Assembly (NCBI RefSeq): GCF_040581485.1
Contig: NC_090134.1
Coordinates: forward strand, 3,224,001-3,288,000
Direction of reading: 5' to 3'
From: Linepithema humile
Taxonomy: Eukaryota > Arthropoda > Insecta > Hymenoptera > Formicidae
Length of the DNA: 64,000 nt
The position numbers and the translations under genes are program-made. Every line of letters starts with the position of its first letter. The first letter of the stretch is position 1. This document shows, in pieces, positions 38,311 to 51,610 of the stretch. The notes under the pieces are model-generated. The model saw only the letters and a list, made by a program, of their open reading frames with translations, searched no databases and was not told the DNA's origin.

Positions 38311-39680
38311 CAGTGGAAACAATGCAACGCTGTACGACACATTTCCTCGATCTATCTGTCCACTACAATTACTGTGAGTGAAGCTCTATAATCACTCGAT
38401 TAATCCCGGAGAATTCTCGCGAGCGAATGTCTAATCCGTTTTCGGTTTGAATCGTAATGCGTCGCGGCGTATCGATCGCGGCAGGACCTTAGTGCGCTGC
38501 ACTTCCTGTCGCTACGACGATGCAGTGACTGGTCTATCCGCGCTGCCCGCGTACACCGGCACGCGTGGATGCACCGACGGCATATGCATCGCAGCAATTG
38601 CTGTTCTCCACGACGGGCACATATGCGCGCGTGTGTGTTTGATGCTTGCAGCAAGCACCGGCACGCCTCATTACGACAACGAATCAATAGTTTCCCCGCT
38701 GACAAATCTACCGTCGCGGTTTTAAGCGAAACTTCTCGCTCTGTAATACGGGCCGTCCCACAATAGGACGCCCGTAGCTCAATTACGTGTCTCTGGAATT
38801 ATTCCGAGCGGAGAAATCCAAATCCGAGAGTAAACCGAAATTACAACAGAATCAATTGAAGTTGAATAATAAATGTTCAATGTTGAAATAAAGGAAATAT
38901 CGGAATATCAACAAATATCGACGAATATTAGAATAGCGCTGCTTGAACTCCAACTAACAATTTTTAAGCTCAATAAACAATTTAATATTTATATCGTTTC
39001 ACATTTTGAGATTGGAAAAAGGGAAGTTCATCGTTTCGATGTTTACGAGCGTTTGCGAGATTTACGCGAAATATAGATGTTTCGCTAGAAATACGACGGG
39101 TTAGGCGTTAGAATATTAGCAGGCATAAAACAATATTGCACCATCTTCGGGGAAAACACGAGAAGCAACACCCTTTAAATACATGTACTAGCCATTCGAG
39201 TATCGGCAATCCCGATATTTTCCTTTCGCCGTCGGGCGTTTAGTTATGCGTGCGTATTTCGTGCGCGCGCGAAACAGCGCCTGTCGTAAACTCGCGGATT
39301 ACCTGAAATTCCGGGATCAGAAGATAAACGCGTTCTCTCGCGAGCGGCGTTAAACAGCCGCCTTTAAAGCGCGAGACGTTCCGGCAAAGAGCGCTCCGGG
39401 CGCGGATGATTAATATTCATGACCGCGATCATATCGTACGACGGCGTGGCGATTAGGGTAAGACGACATTTCCAGTCCGACGATTTCTTTCCATTTCTAT
39501 ACAGTGACTCACGTAATGATACAACGATCACATACGTACGACCTACATAGAGAGAGTCCTCCCCTCCTCTCTGCAGAGTAACGAGAGTCGCAGGACCACT
39601 CGAGAAGCGATTATATCCCTGCGATCTTGATGCGATTAAGGCTGCTGCGAGGAAAGAATCGGCGAAAGTTAGACGTAAAA
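38311..39680. other. CpG-rich noncoding DNA
   Basis: CpG-rich at 38400-38800 and 39090-39660. The palindromic stem TGCTTGC/GCAAGCA lies at 38643-38657. Frames of about 65-101 codons on both strands carry no motif. Confidence 0.55.
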
Positions 39681-40335
39681 TAAATGCAACATTGAACAGC
39701 CCGAAGGTAAAAAGACTTTTAAAAATATAATGTTCGACGAATTTTTTTACTGGTCAATTTTACACAAAAAATGCAACAATCTAGAATTTATTCAAATTTG
39801 CATAAAAGAAAACTATTTGAATAAAAATGAGTTGGAGTTGGACGAATAAAAATGTTGGGTTTGAAACCAGAAACGAAAATGTGGAGCTCTCAAACTCAAA
39901 TTTACTTTCTATTGACAATCATGATTTTCGACAGAGGAAACAAATATCTGCGCGTATTGAAAACTTTCGGCGTAAAAAGGGGCGTAATGTGAATTTGCAT
40001 TCAGATTACACGACTATCGGACGTACCTGGCTGTCGCGCTAATTTTGGACAAGAGGGTTTCAGGTTCCTATGAATAATGTTAAACGCTGACGCACGCTAG
40101 CGCGTCCTGTTTATGCAAGCTGTATGCATATTTATGCCTATATATATACATGATATGTTATGGCTTAATAATATTTGAGTTTCGAGTGCGTATGTGAAAC
40201 AATGAAAATCAGTTTGCGTTTACTAGAGCATCGAATGCAGCTCGAAATTGTACAAACGAAAAGTTTCCTCCGGTTCGTTTTCTTCTAAATTGAAATTAAA
40301 GCTATGAAAAATGTAGACATAATAATTTCAACAAG

Positions 40336-40353
40336 AAAAAAAAAAAAAAAAAA
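40336..40353 (+). repeat. Poly(A) run, A18
   Basis: Eighteen consecutive A residues without a recognisable retroposon upstream. Confidence 0.97.
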
Positions 40354-40958
40354 GAGAATATATACCCGCGATATTTTGCTTCAATAAGATCATAGGAAGG
40401 GTCAGGAAGTACGGGGCTGAAGTTAAATTCAGAACTTAATATAATTATTTCGTAAAGACTGTTGTCGATTCTGAAAGAAGCTGCGCTTTTAATGGCGACA
40501 ATGTAAGAAGCCGTTGGGTAAATGTGCCCCGATCCCAGAGCGACCCTTTCCGAAGTTCACCGACGAACCGGCTGATAATTAAAACTTTTAATTATGCAAC
40601 GAGGCGCTTGCCCTTACATAAGATCCACAGAATTTGCAGTACGGCTGCAGACGGGAGACGTTAAAAGGTAGAATAGGCAGGCACCGTGTTTTACATGTGT
40701 AAAATTGCACATGCGAGAGGAACTTTCGCATTGTCTGGAATCGCCGATTGGCAGGAGAAATTCAGTATTCTACAAATGCCGATATCTCGCGAAGAGTAAA
40801 ACATCCGCTCAGATAAATTGCTAAACGAGCAAAATTGGTTAATTAACTCGGTGTTTTCTACGCGCCTAGCGCACCTTAATTAATAATATACAACGTATTA
40901 ATTTACACCAAAATGATAATCTTTTTGTAATTTTATATTATCGATACGCGCAATGTTG

Positions 40959-40984
40959 GTGTGTGTGTGTGTGTGTGTGCGTGT
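40959..40984 (+). repeat. (GT)10 microsatellite
   Basis: Ten perfect GT units at 40959-40978, then GC and two more GT units. Confidence 0.97.
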
Positions 40985-41850
40985 GGTAGAAATATTCAAC
41001 GTTAAACAGAGGATCGCGCAGATTTTATTACGCTTTCCTGTGATCTCTGTTGTTTCATTGCAATAAAAAAGCTCGACTTAGCACTTACGTGAGCGCTTGT
41101 GAGGGAATTCCACGAGTGTGGAAGCGAAAGCCAAAAGAGACAGCTACGGACTACTGGAGCGTGAAACGCTGGTCGACTGGTTAGAGCTTTCACATATGGA
41201 CTTTTCACTGTCGGAAAGCTTTCAAAGTCGCGTACGGGCAAAAAGAGACACAACACGTTTTTTCCCCCCCATGTACAATGCTGCATCAATGAAAACATCG
41301 CGTAATTGTATCGATTTCCGCATGCCTATTAATTTTTCGATTACTCTAGTTTTAAAAAAAATGTTTTAATGACCAGGATGTAGATATCTATGCACGCGCG
41401 GATAAAAAATTTACTCGCGAAATTTTTATGAAAAGAGCAATCGTGCGAGCATAACCGCGCAACCTTCCTTTTAGCTAATGAAAGCACATTTTAATGCGCA
41501 CGACAACATGGTCGGCGAATAATAATGGACCTAATTAGTTGCTCCGAGTTTCTGATATGTACGAATGAAAGTTTTTTTTGCCTCTTTTGAAGCATTAAAA
41601 CACGCGTACTCGTTTTTTTTTCCGCAGGAAGATCCACGCCTGTTAAAATCTCCCCTAGGTCATTTCGTTCGCAATTTTCGTTTTGCATTAAGCTTCACGT
41701 TGTTTTCGTAAAATCTGTTCTGTGAATTTGTTTTTTCCCCGAGTAATTTTTCTAAATGAGACACATTACCATGTCTTTACATAATTTCTTCATGGCTCGG
41801 AATTCTCATTTGAATATTTATGCATGTGAAGAAAAGTGAAAGAGGAATAC

Positions 41851-42850
41851 AAGGCAAAACGTGACGCGTCCTACCTGAGCCGAGCTTAGCAATGCCAGAC
41901 CGACGTCCCGGCGGAGAAAGGAGGAATTTTCGCTCCGCGCGAGCGCGGTGAATCGAGAGCGGTGGTGTTCGCGCGCAGTTCCGTGTCATTCGCGTGCGTG
42001 GCTATGCGCGTGTACCAGGCTCTCATACGCGGCGCACTCACAATCAGCGCCGATCCCGCTCTCCTAGAAACGGTGCGCCGCACACATCGCGCGGTCCGCT
42101 GGGAATGGTCCACAGCAGCGTGACAATGCGGATCCCGCGGACGCGGTGTTCCCATCGATTCGCAATATTCGACGATATCGGCGGCGGCGGCAACCGCACG
42201 CGGTATCGCGACCGGATCGACCGCGACAAGGCGAAAGATATTGCACTACTCCCACGAGGCAGGCGATCCGGCCGCGCTTTCGCCCGGCCCGGCCACCATC
42301 TGATCCGCCGTGAAATCGCGTTCGCGATCGCGACTCGACGCTGCACTTTATCGCATTACGTACGGAATGTAACTCTCACGAATAATCCGGCAATTTTTAT
42401 TGACAGATTCTTTGACTATTTTAAAAGTGATTTCGCCAAACAAAAATTTGTTCCAATAATGTAAATTACGTGTGAACAGCTTGTAAAAATTGTAATTAAT
42501 TTAGAAATTTAATATTTCTCCCGTTAAAGTTCCTCATAAAAGAATGAGCAAGACTTTTTACGAGGGGTGTTTGACTTTTGCACTCGCACCGAGTGAAAAA
42601 CTCGCGTAGAGCAAACGACCGCTACGCGAATGCATTTTGCGTCGGAATTGGTCCCGCGCCAACTTCTCGCCTACTTCGTGCCGCCATAAGAATCTACGAG
42701 ATTATTGTATAATGGTGCCGGAATAATTACAGTGGAGGCTTTTCAGAAAAACGAACTAGGAGTAACCGAGATATACCTATCTGCATAAGAGACTGCAGAA
42801 AGACGCCCGCGCTCCAAGATTTATTTGTTGCGTCTTTCTTTGGATTCCTT
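41851..42850. other. CpG-rich noncoding segment
   Basis: CpG-rich at 41860-42360 and 42590-42850. A 156-codon plus frame (41994-42464) overlaps minus frames of 63-100 codons. The plus translation is Arg-rich with no domain and is likely a GC effect. Confidence 0.5.
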
Positions 42851-44080
42851 TAGCGCATCAATATTGTTGGGACTTACAGTTTTCTCGATAACTTTTAACG
42901 AGATCCTCGCGCATAAATATTGTTAAAATCCGTGCCTGAGTTTCAGCTTTAAAGAGATCAGACGAGCTTCCGGCTCTGTTTTCCAACGTAATATCTATAC
43001 TATATTTAAAACAAAGCACTGATAATGATATTTTATACAATTCTTCTGTCCTTTATTCCGTATAATTTTCTTCTTTTATAATGAACTCATGCTTCCGCGC
43101 TTTGTGTATTCTTTAAATTACATTACAGAGAAAATAGCATCATAGAATAATTTGAATTTGTTACTTCGTAATGGAGAAATTATCATCCATGAGATTGCAA
43201 TGTTAAAAAATAATATACTTTCATGAAAACTTCGCAAATGATGTCTCTCTAAATATCAACATATCTGAATCAACCGTGAGCGCGCATTTGTTCTCGTCGT
43301 TTTGATGATTAAGGAATGAACAAACAGCACTGCGAGTTCTCTCGGAAGGAGGAAATTCATCTGGAAGGTGCAAACCGCCGCGAAGATTCGTTGCTGTGTG
43401 CAGAGTTCTGTTGCAAGAAAGACATAGATAGATAGATGAGTTTATTTACCTTGGGACGAGTCGCCTAACGCCGCATAGTGCAATTACTCAAACCTTGATC
43501 CTTTCCACCCACGGGAATCGCAAGAAAGATCGAGTCCACATTTCTCAAAGAATCTGACATTAAAATTGAGGCTGACAGTTCTGGGACGCTATGCAATTGA
43601 AGAAAGTTTGTTTGAAATAAATTTTATGTAAAGAAATTTTTGTAGAAATGACACATTTTGCATTCACCAGACAGAGCGACTACCATTTTTCTTTCAATCG
43701 TACATATGTACATGTTTAATTCATAGCTTTTATTCTTTTTTCAAAAAGTGGCAACATATATTCTAGATACAATTAATCTATTCTATCTCATTTTATCATT
43801 TCGTTACTCGTAAGTATCAAGAGAAAAAATTATTTCCTTTTTTCACATATTAAAAAAATTACATTTCAATTATCATTACTATATTCGTACGAATATTCAG
43901 CATTTTTCGTGCATATTTTTTTATAATATAATTTTAGAATATAATTTTTTAATTATAAGAACAATTTACCGCGTAGTATAACTTATTATTAACAATTGCT
44001 AACACCGATACCGCATTGATTAATTCGTTTTGTCATTTTAGGCGTACAATGACACACGGTGCGCGGAGCAATTATGTATT
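42851..44080. other. AT-rich noncoding DNA
   Basis: AT-rich, apart from a GC-balanced patch at 43270-43560 that may include a decayed LINE end (listed separately). Nothing else is recognised. Confidence 0.6.
43424..43560 (-). mobile_element. Possible 3' end of a degraded LINE-like retroelement
   Basis: Read on the minus strand, the sequence runs from GC-balanced DNA into AAGGTAAATAAACTCATC and then a short (TATC)3 tail. A near-terminal AATAAA followed by a short tandem tail is a common ending of jockey- and CR1-like insect LINEs. No reverse-transcriptase motif is visible upstream on this strand, so this is only a resemblance of the tail. Confidence 0.25.
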
Positions 44081-44580
44081 ACAATGCTGCTAAATAAAAA
44101 AGCGACGTTCGAGGCAAACAATTCCCGCGGATAGACGGCAGCCCGAGTAAATAGGCATTGTGCATTAGATCGCTATCGGTGCAGGTAAAGCGTTTGAACG
44201 TTCACCGTTCGGGTTCACCCGTGGCCCGAACCACAGGAGTACGGGTTTGGCTCGTATATCACGCCAGACAGATAAAAAGTTTAGCTCGTATAAGCGCGAG
44301 GTTATCTCGCGAATTCCTTGGTAAATGTTTTCGAACCACGGGGAGAGACCAGGCGTCGCGATGCGGCGCGCTTAATCCGCACGGCTATTACGTTAACCCC
44401 CGGGCACCGGTAGTCACGCACGCGGCGCGGCGGGCCTCTGTTTTACGTAGAACAATATTAAAGAATTCTCCAATCCTTACATCCGCACTGCGGTACGGCA
44501 AGACGTACACGTTATTATAAAACGCGCCGGCACGTGTGCGCAGCTTTTTCAACGAGATCGCTGAGAATCTTCTTTCTCGA
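44081..44580. other. CpG-rich noncoding segment
   Basis: A 120-codon plus frame (44158-44520, TTG-initiated) crosses this patch. It is basic, lacks domains and has no splice-site pair around it that I find convincing. Confidence 0.5.
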
Positions 44581-46000
44581 AGAACGTATCAGGCGAACTC
44601 TATCTTTTAAAGAAAAAAAGAAGAGCTAAAATTATGTATTTCTTATTTTTTCTTATAAAAATTATTTTGAGATTTATCAAATTAATTTATTATAAAGATT
44701 AATTGGCAAATGTAACGCGTAACATACGTATACATTTATTACCCCTTTTTGATTGAAATTTTTAAATAAGACAAGAAAATAATCCACACGAAGTAAAATG
44801 TCAAATTTATAAAAAAAGTTTATTCTCCAGTTTTTTATTTATGCATTAAAAATAAAACAAGAGTAAACTAGAACAAACTGTAGAAATTAAAGGAATGTAA
44901 ACCAGAAATCCTCTTAAAAAAGAAAACATGTTACGTTAACTAGGTCGACATTCTCAACAAAAACACATTATGTAGATATTTATAAATCATAGTGGTAAAG
45001 TGGACTCTCGCGGTAAAGAAATAGCCAACTCAAATAATAACAGCCAGCATTTGTCAACACTGAGATATATTTCAACAATGTAAATATAGTTCACCCGACT
45101 ACAATAGAAAGTTTTTAATTTTTTCCGCTGCACATAAACTTTCATTGTGGCGCACGATGTTTGACTTGTTTTGTGTAGATGTGCGACAGAATTTTTAAAT
45201 ATGGCTCTTTTCCTCCTATTTACAAATTATAATTCATTGTAAAATAATCAATGTAGTAACGGCATTTAATATTTTATATTTTAAACACGAGGTTAAAATA
45301 TAAATAAGGACTTTTCCATGTCAATTAAATTCACAAAAAATAACTTTTAAAATAACAGATAACTTTTCAATTTTATTTCATGATTTGCCTGCTTTTTCAC
45401 TCAATTCACATAAAAAAAAAAAATAATGATTAAAATCAATGTGGTAACATTTTCGAATAAAACAATTCTCATACCGCTGATATAAAAACTAATAACGTAC
45501 TGATCAAAATAAATGTTTTATTCGATAACGTTTTTACATTTATTACCTGGCAATATCAATGTAATATACGCTAATTGAAATAAATGGTTTACGCGATGAT
45601 ATTTTCTTAATTATTACCATATTTTAACTGCTAACATTCAATAGTGCTAATATTACTTTTTAATATGATAAAAAAAAATATTTATAAGATAAAAAGAGAT
45701 CACAAGAATCCGATAATTCTACTCAATTCGCTTTAATTAGAAATTTATATAAAATTTTTAAAAATTTTTTGTGCAGAAATAAAAAGCATCTTTTAGATTC
45801 TATGATTGGTTTAAAAAAACAAGATACAGACGCGTGTATCAGCTTTTAAAATGTTTAGGTTTAATTCTACTTTTAAAAACTATAATGCACATCGTTAAAT
45901 AATATAGCTTCTTATTCGCTCAAAAAACAATTAGAGTGTTTTGAATGTCGTGGCTACTATTCGGGGCAATTCCGACCGACGGAAGTCTTGGCAGTCATCT
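44581..46000. other. Strongly AT-rich noncoding DNA
   Basis: The AT-richest part of the window. No frames above 60 codons. Contains an inverted repeat at 45453-45525 and loosely repeated words around 45435-45620. Confidence 0.7.
45453..45525. repeat. Inverted repeat, 12-bp arms
   Basis: TCGAATAAAACA at 45453-45464 pairs with its reverse complement at 45514-45525, leaving a 49-base loop. Confidence 0.8.
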
Positions 46001-47330
46001 TAATAGTAACATTCGCAGTTTGTTAAGGAACAAGTCGCGCGAAGCGACGCCGAAAAGGGAATGAAAATAGGCAGGGCAGGATAAACGTCGTTTGCCGGTC
46101 TTTGAAAGTGATATCTCGCTTTCCACCAGCTCTCGCGCCGAGCCGCGGAGAAACGTGAGATTGTATATCACTCAGCGATACAAATTTACTACTCGTTACT
46201 AGAAAATATAGTAAACCGCGGGTCAGTGATCTATGGGTGATTCCAAGAGGCCGGCGGTGTTATAGACTTCTAACGCTGGCTCGTGCTCTCGATCTTGTAT
46301 TATACTTCGTAATAGCCGGAGAGCCGCGCGTGATCGCGATGTATTTTCAGCTTCGCGCGCGATTCGTGATTTATTTGGGCGTTTTCGAAACACTTCTCCA
46401 CCAAACGAAAATTCGATACGACGTTCCCTTAGAGTCGCTACAGAAAAATTGAAAGTTCTCCGACCTTTCCTATTTTACCACATTTTCAATAAATTTTTTT
46501 TATCTTCACGAATTAGAATTTTATGTATTATGTTTAGTTATAAAAATAAATTTCACATATCAAAACTCTTACATAAAGTAATAAAAAAAGAAAAAGACAC
46601 TGAGTTTTATATAAGATAACATTTACGGCTGAATTTTTTGGACAATTTTCAATTTCATTTATCTTTTAAATTTCTCAGACTTGTTCCGTTCCGTTCCTCG
46701 AAATGGAACATTCACAAAATCAGATTTTCCATTGAAAATTCAAGAAAATTGGGGAATTAAAAATTAGAAATATTTGCTATTAATATTAGTTGCATGCGAC
46801 AAGCTCAAGATACTCCTCTTGTATTCCTTTAATTGTAGACGCTAGTCGAGTTATAGCTTTCTCGAAAACTTGCTTAATATAATTTCTCTCGCTAATGTCC
46901 TTTGTTATTTCGCCAACAACCGAGCCGCACAATTTAGTAAAATTTGATATTTAGTAAGTTTGCTCTAGAGCTTATTTTGCTAACACGTGCCAACTCACTC
47001 CGTAACATGTGCCAACTCCTTCTGGTCAAAGGGTCAACTAAGCCGACGAAGATACAATGAAAATACAAGATGCATACGTGCATGCGTGTCAACAGCATAT
47101 TACATGCAACCGCTGAATTTTTATACCTTCTGGTAATAATAATAGTACCAATAATTCGCTCTCTTTCCCTATACAACTTGTAGTGACTCTACATATAAAA
47201 CATGTATTATAAACAGTAAATAGTTGTGTTTTATAACTTCTCTATTTAAGAAATTGTTCATCATTTCAATGAATAAATTTATCCTTTATTTTTAGGCGAT
47301 TTTTCAAAAACACAATCTTCAATTTCAACT
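46001..47330. other. Mixed noncoding DNA
   Basis: CpG-richer at 46010-46450, with a 71-codon plus frame without motifs, then AT-rich. Nothing further is seen. Confidence 0.6.
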
Positions 47331-47386
47331 ACACCATTAAATTTTATTAAAATAATGCGTCTCCAGGTCGGAGACTCTCCCTTCAT

Positions 47387-47408
47387 GCGCGCGTACGCGC
47401 GCGTACGC
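47387..47408. repeat. Alternating purine-pyrimidine GCGCGTAC repeat
   Basis: 22 bases of alternating purine and pyrimidine made of two GCGCGTAC-like units. Such sequence can adopt Z-DNA. Confidence 0.85.
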
Positions 47409-47539
47409 TGCTCTGCCGTATAGAAGCGGCGCACGCTCGGCGCTCGGCCGACGCACCGAAATAGAATTTCGAAATAGACCCAATATTTTCGTCGTCTCGC
47501 ATTTGCGCCACCTCTCGCCCTCCCTTGCCTGCCATCGCC

Positions 47540-47595
47540 GACGTCGTCGTCGTAGTCGTAGTCGTCGCCGTCGTCGTGGTCGTCGTAGTCGTCTT
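47540..47595 (+). repeat. (GTC)n triplet array, imperfect
   Basis: About 18 GTC-type triplets (GTC, GTA, GCC and GTG variants), with degenerate triplets continuing to about 47640. Confidence 0.9.
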
Positions 47596-48560
47596 GCTCG
47601 TAGTTTCTCGTCGTCTACGTCGCAGCCGCCGCCGCAAGCGACGAGGGCGACCACGAGAAGAGTCTTTTCTCCGATTCTCAGACTAAGTGGCTTTCGTCAT
47701 CGCTAGGCGCGAATACATTTATCGACTCGTTTATCGATGAATCGAAGCTTCGAGCTTTTCATTGAGCAAAGTGGCCACTTGGCTCCAATATGCGAAATGC
47801 TTACAAGTTCACGTTTTCGATTTCCCTCTAGATAGATAGGGAAATAAATAACGAATATGTTATATCTCGTATGTAAGCATTACTACAAAATCTTTTACAA
47901 TTGCAATTATTTTTTTAATAGATATCACAATATTAGCAAATATGTAGATAATGTTCTACAAACATTAGAACTTCAGTTGCAAATATTAAAATAGTTTAAA
48001 AAATAAACAATTTCTTCTACAATTTGATTTCTTTCTTTCTTACAGTTCAAAATTGATGAGCTATTTCATTTTTGTCACAGCCTTTAATTTAAAAGTTAAG
48101 AGGTTCTCCACAAAACAAAGTATGATATTAAATCACGTCTGCTTAATAGAAAATGTAGAAATTGACAAATTCCTTGAATCGTCACCGTATTTTACCGTAT
48201 CTCTCTCTTTTTCCCATGTGAAAATACTTTCTTAGGAAAGTGGATAATAAATGAAGTGCTTCCCTTCGCTGCGCCTTTTACGGCGGCATACGCCTGCGTG
48301 CTATTAGCGCGCGCGAGAAAATATTAGTAAGCGTCGTTATGCCGATAACGTAATTGCCCGTAAATCATAAAACAAAGTCGCGTGCCCGGACTACCGCGCC
48401 GTGTAGGAGCGAACAGCCGTGGAGAGATGCAGCCACGGCGTCCCTTCACAAAGCAAGCACATTCCCAAGTCACTTTCTCGCGATGTCTCACCGCAGAAGA
48501 GTCAAACTGGGTTCTTAAATACTCCGCGAGTCAAATATAATTTCCTGCGTGATTGGAGAT

Positions 48561-49640
48561 CGCGATATTTATTGTCGATTATTTTAAGATAATCGCGATA
48601 TAAAAGCCATTATTACTGATAAAATCATAAAAATTTACAAAATATTTCATTTCATATATTTAGGGTGCCTACGACAGATCAATTATTTAATTCGGCGAAA
48701 AGCTTTTAAAAACACGCATATGTGCGCGCAGAAAATTAAATTGCTAGAAAAATTTCATGACAAAGGAAAATATATGTAATATAAAAGCAAATATATATTA
48801 ATAGAACTCGGTGGATATTATTTAAAATATTTTAAATAATGGTAATTTTAACAAAGATAAAAAATTAAAGTATTATTCAATCAATGTGTCAATCATTACT
48901 CAAATAATATTCGTACTTTTCACACTTTTTGTTTTCAAGCGGAGCGAGATTCGCAGCCAATCCTAGTCAATCTCGCGTGGCTCGCGATGATTAAATCGCG
49001 GTTCCGGAATCCGATGTGTTTCTTTAGCGACGACGGCGATGACTGTGATGGCAACAACAACGCGTGCAGAGTACGAGTAACGTGGCGAGAAAATCGCGGC
49101 GACGTGAGTGTCATAACACTCCCGAGAGGATTAAACCCGAAGCGCCGGTAAATCGAGTCCCCGCGACGGTAACGATAACGATGACACTGCGCGTTCGAAT
49201 TACATCCAGCGGCGGGCGTAAAGCGCACCGTGTCATGAAACAACTATTAATGACCGGCGGATCGATACTAATAATATTTACCGCGCGGTAGGTTCTCCCG
49301 ACAAATTGGCGAAACTCCGATATGAGTTGTCACTGTCGGCCGGCGACGTCAAATGAAACCTGCGTGCAGTCCGATCGACGCCGTTAAATGCGGTCATCGG
49401 TGCGAATCATTTATGGGTAGACCAGAATAACGCGTCACCATTTTTGAAAATGAATAAAAGATAAGGTTAATAGGTAAAAATTCTCCAGAATGTAAATTTG
49501 ACAAAACAAAAATGGAACTTTGCTGCTAATTATAAGTAAAATTCTTGTTTAAAAAAAAAAAACCGAATAAACCAAAAACAAAAACGTCATTTCGTGGATT
49601 AAAAATTGAAAAACTAATGTCTAAAGAGGATTACCGCTTG
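48561..49640. other. AT-rich, then CpG-rich noncoding DNA
   Basis: AT-rich to about 48930, CpG-rich at 48940-49430 with overlapping frames (102 codons minus, 75 plus), then AT-rich with an A12 run at 49551-49562. Confidence 0.6.
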
Positions 49641-51610
49641 TTCTAGTTCCAAGTCGATCGCATATTTCAGAGGAGAAAAAGAGGCTGCACGAAGGGACGG
49701 GGAGACGACGAGGGCAAACGAGTTTGTTTTCTACGGTTTTCCCACATGGCGAACATGGCGATCCGCGATACGGCACGGGAGAAGCGAGTATACGCGCGCG
49801 GAAAGATAGGTACATACGCGGAATAGCAGAGAGGACACCATATAAACACCCGTAGTACAGTTCCGCGAGCCAGCTGAAGGGAGAATCCTGGTCGCCTTCT
49901 CCGGATCCGGCCGCGGCCACTTGACCTTATACGATGATCGTTCGCCATGAGCACGCCGCCGCGTCGAGTTGACCACTGCATTTCATGCGAAGAAAGTAAA
50001 GACGCGGAGATCTGCCGATTTAAGAGCGACTGCCACCGTCCGTCCATCCGTCTGTCTCCAAGCCGTGCTCGCTTGATGTCTTTTCTGCGCTCGAATCGCG
50101 ACGTGCAAGACAGGTCCAAGAGGCATCGAGTCGACTCGCGAGTATCGGCTTCATCGAGAGCCACGAGATTTTAGAGTAAAACACGGGGAAGGCACGTTAA
50201 TTCAATTTCTTTTCTCCACTTTTAATCATTTAATTTTAAATAATTTTACACTAATCCGTAAATTAAATTTTTGTTGTCGTAAAATCTATTAGATTAAAAA
50301 AGAAAAGAAAGTCTCGTTACGTTTACATCTCTGATTTCTGAAAATCCTTTTCGATCGTCGTAATATGAGATTACTGCAAATTGATCGCAGAATCCATAGA
50401 TAAAAGAAAGTTTGAGAAACTTGAAAAGTTCTATATATTTTGCGGGAATTTCTTTAGTGCGCTTGCAAAATCTTTATTGTACTTGTAGATTAATACTCAA
50501 TCTCTCTTTCCCTCTGCAATTATTATCAAAAATTAATTACCGATAAATTCATATTGTTCCTTTAACACTGATATACGTATTTAAATTTATTTGTAAACTT
50601 CTGCTGCAAAAACATTATAAAGCCTTTAAGTAATTAGAAAAAATAATTCTTTTTCTTTCACATCATTTGGCTCCAGATTTCGTTCCTTTTCACGAATCAA
50701 TCGCGATGCTATTTTTCCGACCAATCGCCCAAATATCCCAGTGATTCCGATCTCGGCGAAAATTCGCGGTTCGAATCAAACCTACAACAGCGGTCGGTTG
50801 CTCACCGCCCGTTCGCTCGCCACGTGCATCTCCTGGAGCGGACAGAGTTAGCAAAGCTTCGGAGTACATTTGCGTGATCATTACCGCTCACGGTACAAGA
50901 GCGATTATGCGGGTTATCGTCTGGTTAACCAAACGCCCGGGACAGAACTACGTTTGTACGCTATTATTTGATCGGCGCACGCGCTATCACGGTCACTACG
51001 AAACGATCTCGCATGCAGCGGACTGCGATATCCCGTCGAATTGTGCGAAACGCATGTGGACAACTCGTCAAACGAACGGCGAATACAAGAGGGGGAGGGG
51101 GTGTATACGCGGCGCGAAATTCCCATCACCATTATTATATCGCGCGCGCGGGCTTCGCTCGTTAACGGTCGCCGGGCCACCGCTTCGTGCCGAAGCGCAG
51201 ATCGCGCGAAACGAGTTTCTAATGATCATTCTTTTTTACTTTTCTCTTTTTTTTTTCCCCTCCCCCCGAGACGGAATTTATCGCGCTACACTTTACACGC
51301 GCGTTTCTCGCGCGACCGGCACGTCGCACGTTCGTCGTTAATAATGAATGGACTTTTTATTGTTGCCGACGCGTATCTCGCGTGTCCAACACTTTCTACG
51401 ATTTCACCGTATGTCCGACTGTGCGCGCACACGCCCGCATACGACGGGTTATCTTTTTACCATGAAAAAAGAATGCTTTGTGGTTTATAGTCTGTAGCAC
51501 GTCTGTCTCTCCCGCGATAATAGTTTGCACGGATGAGTAACCGGTCGGCGAATGCGAATGCGTGAATTTGATGAGTTCCATCGCATCGAATGGTTATTAA
51601 TTCTTCGCGC
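49641..51610. other. CpG-rich noncoding blocks
   Basis: CpG-rich at 49640-50180 and 50660-51600 with an AT-rich gap. Frames up to 165 codons (minus, 49667-50164) and 155 codons (plus, 50874-51341) have partners of similar length on the other strand. No domains are seen. A CCGT/CCAT run lies at 50035-50059 and a pyrimidine tract at 51226-51267. Confidence 0.5.

Larger units (their letters stand above)
39681..41850. other. Mixed noncoding DNA
   Basis: AT-rich with a GC-richer patch at 40390-40830. A plus frame of 71 codons (39827-40042) has a protein-like polar composition but matches no family I know. At 41002-41369 a minus frame (98 codons) and a plus frame (83 codons) overlap. An A18 run lies at 40336-40353. 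Confidence 0.5.
47331..48560. other. CpG-rich DNA with GCGCGTAC and GTC arrays
   Basis: Holds a GCGCGTAC-type repeat (47387-47408) and a GTC triplet array (47540-47595). Frames of 67-105 codons are mostly Arg or Thr homopolymers from the triplet array. AT-rich at 47870-48240 and CpG-rich again to 48560. Confidence 0.55.

Noticed and set aside
41002..41369. Minus frame containing SWNSL, briefly considered a LINE C-terminus
   Set aside because: Only a few residues resemble the WNSLP motif and no other LINE feature is nearby.
47337..47706. Arg- or Thr-rich frames
   Set aside because: Produced by the GTC triplet array, which has no stops in several phases.
50755..50800. GGTTCGAATC, a tRNA T-arm (B-box) like word
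   Set aside because: No T-stem pairing, A-box or acceptor stem around it.
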